Origin: JANRKT01 sp033763355
Lineage (GTDB): Bacteria; Bacteroidota; Bacteroidia; Chitinophagales; Chitinophagaceae
Direction of reading: 5' to 3'
Length of the DNA: 18,167 bases
Assembly: GCA_033763355.1 (NCBI GenBank)
Contig: JANRKT010000205.1
Coordinates: 1 to 18,167 of the forward strand
Position numbers and translations under genes: made by a program. Below the pieces are notes generated by a model. The model ran no database searches. It was given only the letters and a program-made list of their open reading frames with translations, and was not told where the DNA came from. Shown here in pieces: positions 16,002-18,167 of this stretch (position 1 is the stretch's first letter; every line of letters starts with the position of its first letter).

Positions 16002-16769
16002 TTACTGAACGGAAGGGTTTCTCGACATTCCCATCTTGGCTTCAATGCTGAGCGTGGCATGGGGAACTGCACGTAACCTTGCTTTGTCAATCAGTTTGCC
16101 GGTAACACGGCAAATACCATAGGTTTTGTTTTCAATACGCACAAGCGCTTTTTCCAGTTTGTCAATATAGTCAATCTGGCGGCTGGCCATCTGGCTCAGT
16201 TGTTCCCTTTCCATGCTGATGCTGCCATCTTCCATTGTCATGTAACGGTTGTCAGTTTCATCACCGCTCATCTCGTCTTTGCGGGTAATCAACCCCTGCA
16301 GGTAGCCAAGCTCTTTTTTGGCAGCTTCGAGCTTTCTTAAAATAAGTTCTCTGAATTCAGTTAACTCGGTATCACTGTACCTCATAGTTGGTCCGGTTTG
16401 TTCGTGTACGGGTTGATCTAAAACTGATTTTGTGAATTCGGGCTCATATTTACGGGCGGTGGTAGCGCTTATTTTTGGCAGCACAACCGGCTTAAGAGAT
16501 TTCTTAGCCTCATGCTCCTTGATTACCTTTTTGATTTCAGTCAATTTATTTACAGGTTTTGTTTCCGTTTTCTTCGGTTCGGGTTTATGAGCAATATGCT
16601 TCACATCCGCCTTTTTAGCAGGCACAGTTTTTTTAGGGGCAGGTTGGACCTTAGCAACCGGTTTTTTTGCGGCAGGTTTCGCTTTTGCAGAAGGTTTAGC
16701 CGCTTTTTTTGGAGCAGGCTTGCTTATTTTTTTTGCGGCGGGCTTGGCCGCTTTTTTCTTGATTGCCAT
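16002..16769 (-). CDS. DksA/TraR-family protein with long basic Lys/Ala/Pro-rich tail and degenerate zinc site
   Basis: 255 residues, about 100 more than a plain DksA. Residues 1-73 are a low-complexity Lys/Ala/Pro tail with repeats such as KPAAKK, resembling histone H1 tails. A mixed linker follows. From about 130 the chain matches the DksA family: a long helical pair around a short tip (YLQGLITRKDEMSGDETDNR) and a C-terminal globular part with YGICRVTGKLI. Where DksA has four zinc-binding Cys, this protein has Cys220, Thr223, Ser241 and Ala244, so it cannot bind zinc in the usual way. DksA-type proteins insert a coiled coil into the RNA polymerase secondary channel. Whether this one does so is inferred from the fold. 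The tail could bind DNA or RNA nonspecifically. The start lies 6 bases after the ileS stop, so the two genes are co-transcribed. An lspA gene, which I would expect next in related genomes, is not present. Confidence 0.88.
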   Translation of the reverse strand: MAIKKKAAKPAAKKISKPAPKKAAKPSAKAKPAAKKPVAKVQPAPKKTVPAKKADVKHIAHKPEPKKTETKPVNKLTEIKKVIKEHEAKKSLKPVVLPKISATTARKYEPEFTKSVLDQPVHEQTGPTMRYSDTELTEFRELILRKLEAAKKELGYLQGLITRKDEMSGDETDNRYMTMEDGSISMEREQLSQMASRQIDYIDKLEKALVRIENKTYGICRVTGKLIDKARLRAVPHATLSIEAKMGMSRNPSVQ

Positions 16770-16775
16770 AAAATT

Positions 16776-18167
16776 TTACCCTTTTTTTGAAACAAACACT
16801 TTCAGCGGAATGTCATTGACCTCAATTTCAGTGCCATCGGGCATTTCGGGTACCAATTCAAGACTATCTGCCAAAATTTCGGCGCAAATATAGGTATTAT
16901 ATTGTGTTATAGACGGCACCAGCTTTTCATTTTCTAATAGTTTTACTAAAATCCTGTCCGTCAGTTCATAGCCGCTGTCTTTTCTTATTTTTTGTATGCG
17001 GTTCACCAGTTCACGGGCATTTCCTTCATGCTCCAGTTCAGGAGTAACCTTAACGTCAAGGGCTACAGTAAGGGCACCTTTACCTGCCACCATCCAGCCG
17101 GGTACATCTTCGCTTTGTATATCCACCTCGTCCCGGTTAAGGGTAATTGGCTCCTTATCTGCTATTAAGGTATAGCTGCCTTCCTTTTCTATCTTTCTTA
17201 TATCATCCTGCGAAAAGCCGGCCAAAGCTGCGGAAACCGCTTTCATTTTCGGGCCAAGCTTTTTACCAAGCGCCACAAAGTTGGGCTTTATCTTTTTTCT
17301 TATAAATCCGTTGTCCTCGGCCAGGTAGTCAATTTCTTTTACGTTTACTTCGGCTTTTACCAGGTCTTCCACTTTTTCCAGTTGCTTTTTCATGGAAGGG
17401 TTCAATACAGGTATCATCGCTTTATGCAAAGGCTGCCTTACTTTAATGTTTACTTTTTTCCTGATAGATAAAATGAGCGAAGATGCATCCTGCGCCAGCT
17501 GCATCCTTTCTTCAAGTTCCTTATCAATAACATTGGTATTGGCAACGGGGAAATCAGCATGATGAACCGATGCCGCTTTGAATTTACCCGTTACTGAATT
17601 GAGGTTTACAAAAAGCATATCAGAAAAGAACGGCGAAATGGGTGCAATAAGGCGGGAAACGGTTTCAAGGCATTCGTATAAGGTCTGGTATGCACAGATT
17701 TTATCCTGTTCATATTCCCCTTTCCAGAAACGGCGGCGGCATAACCTTACATACCAGTTGCTCAGTTGCTCGTCTACAAAATCTTCAATAGCCCTGCCTG
17801 CCAGCGTCGGTTCATAATCATCCATGTGCCCGTTTACTTTTATAATAAGCGAATTGAGCGATGATAGTATCCAGCGGTCTATTTCAGGCCTTTTTTCAAG
17901 GGGCACATTTTCTTCCTTAAAAGCAAAACTATCTACATTGGCATAAAGCGCAAAGAACTGGTAAGTATTATATAATGTACCGAAGAATTTTCTTTGTACT
18001 TCTTTAATGCCGTCAATGTCAAACTTCAGGTTGTCCCATGGAGAGGCATTGGTGATAAGGTACCAGCGGGTGGAGTCAGCGCCGAAATCCTGTATGGTTT
18101 TAAACGGGTCAACCACATTGCCGAGGCGCTTGCTCATTTTGTTGCCGTTTTTATCAAGCACAAGCCC
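16776..18167 (-). CDS. ileS: Isoleucyl-tRNA synthetase, C-terminal 463 residues (N-terminus outside window)
   Basis: The minus-strand frame is open through the right edge; only the C-terminal part is present. The enzyme charges tRNA-Ile with isoleucine. The class I signature is KMSKR, in GNKMSKRLGN near the start of the visible part, where E. coli-type enzymes have KMSKS. It is followed by the DPFKTIQDFGADSTRWYL segment that closes the catalytic domain. The anticodon-binding helical domain includes DRWILSSLNSLI and the SNWYVRLCRRRFW motif typical of Ile/Val/Leu enzymes. The remaining 200 or so residues form the C-terminal tRNA-contact region with no CxxC pairs, so the zinc-binding tail of E. 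coli-type IleRS is missing. Together with KMSKR this points to the type 2 (eukaryote-like) branch. The DksA-like gene follows after 6 bases. Confidence 0.96.
   Translation of the reverse strand, partial: GLVLDKNGNKMSKRLGNVVDPFKTIQDFGADSTRWYLITNASPWDNLKFDIDGIKEVQRKFFGTLYNTYQFFALYANVDSFAFKEENVPLEKRPEIDRWILSSLNSLIIKVNGHMDDYEPTLAGRAIEDFVDEQLSNWYVRLCRRRFWKGEYEQDKICAYQTLYECLETVSRLIAPISPFFSDMLFVNLNSVTGKFKAASVHHADFPVANTNVIDKELEERMQLAQDASSLILSIRKKVNIKVRQPLHKAMIPVLNPSMKKQLEKVEDLVKAEVNVKEIDYLAEDNGFIRKKIKPNFVALGKKLGPKMKAVSAALAGFSQDDIRKIEKEGSYTLIADKEPITLNRDEVDIQSEDVPGWMVAGKGALTVALDVKVTPELEHEGNARELVNRIQKIRKDSGYELTDRILVKLLENEKLVPSITQYNTYICAEILADSLELVPEMPDGTEIEVNDIPLKVFVSKKG

Noticed and set aside
16560..16769. 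Lys/Ala/Pro-coding repeats as a DNA tandem repeat or CRISPR-like array
   Set aside because: The repetition is at the amino-acid level, in frame, with variable unit lengths. It is a protein low-complexity tail.

Overview
The window looks like chromosomal DNA from a Bacteroidota bacterium, most likely Chitinophagaceae or a close relative. The evidence is a subtilisin-like protease that ends in a type IX secretion system (T9SS) sorting domain, several promoters of the Bacteroidota type (TTTG/TTG at -33, TAnnTTTG at -7), a DksA-like protein missing most zinc ligands, a split transketolase, and the neighbour pairs rbfA/FtsX-type permease and ileS/DksA-like gene. The family-level assignment is inference.

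Layout. (1) 1-1895, minus strand: the N-terminal 631 codons of a large secreted protein with Asp-box (BNR/sortilin-like) repeats, cut by the window edge. (2) 2135-5908, minus: a 1257-residue secreted S8 protease with GEVED and T9SS C-terminal domains. These two form a block for extracellular proteins. (3) 5999-6448, plus: a small exported protein of unknown function, divergent from the protease. (4) 6552-10001, plus: transcription-repair coupling factor Mfd behind a well-formed Bacteroidota promoter. (5) 10124-11251, minus: a polytopic WecA/TagO-type sugar-1-phosphate transferase, convergent with mfd. (6) 11504-12337, plus: the N-terminal half of a split transketolase, without its C-terminal half beside it. 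(7) 14011 down to 12352, minus: rbfA followed by an FtsX/LolC-type permease. (8) 14116-15942, plus: an MsbA-like ABC exporter ending at a bidirectional hairpin terminator. (9) 18167 down to 16002, minus: the C-terminal part of isoleucyl-tRNA synthetase, then a DksA-like protein with a long basic Lys/Ala/Pro tail.

Most of the window is housekeeping: DNA repair, translation, ribosome maturation, central carbon metabolism, and envelope glycan and lipid transport. The secreted-protein block at the left is the more accessory part. I found no tRNA, rRNA, CRISPR array, insertion sequence, phage gene or origin. Coding density is high and no gene-free stretch exceeds 300 bases. The largest gaps are 1896-2134 and 11252-11503, both described below.

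I did not find a convincing new multi-gene system. The items most worth a second look are the orphan transketolase half, the DksA-like protein with a histone-H1-like tail and one remaining zinc ligand, the KMSKR-type isoleucyl-tRNA synthetase, the periplasmic CxxC in the ABC exporter, and an inverted repeat in the wecA-like/transketolase divergent region.
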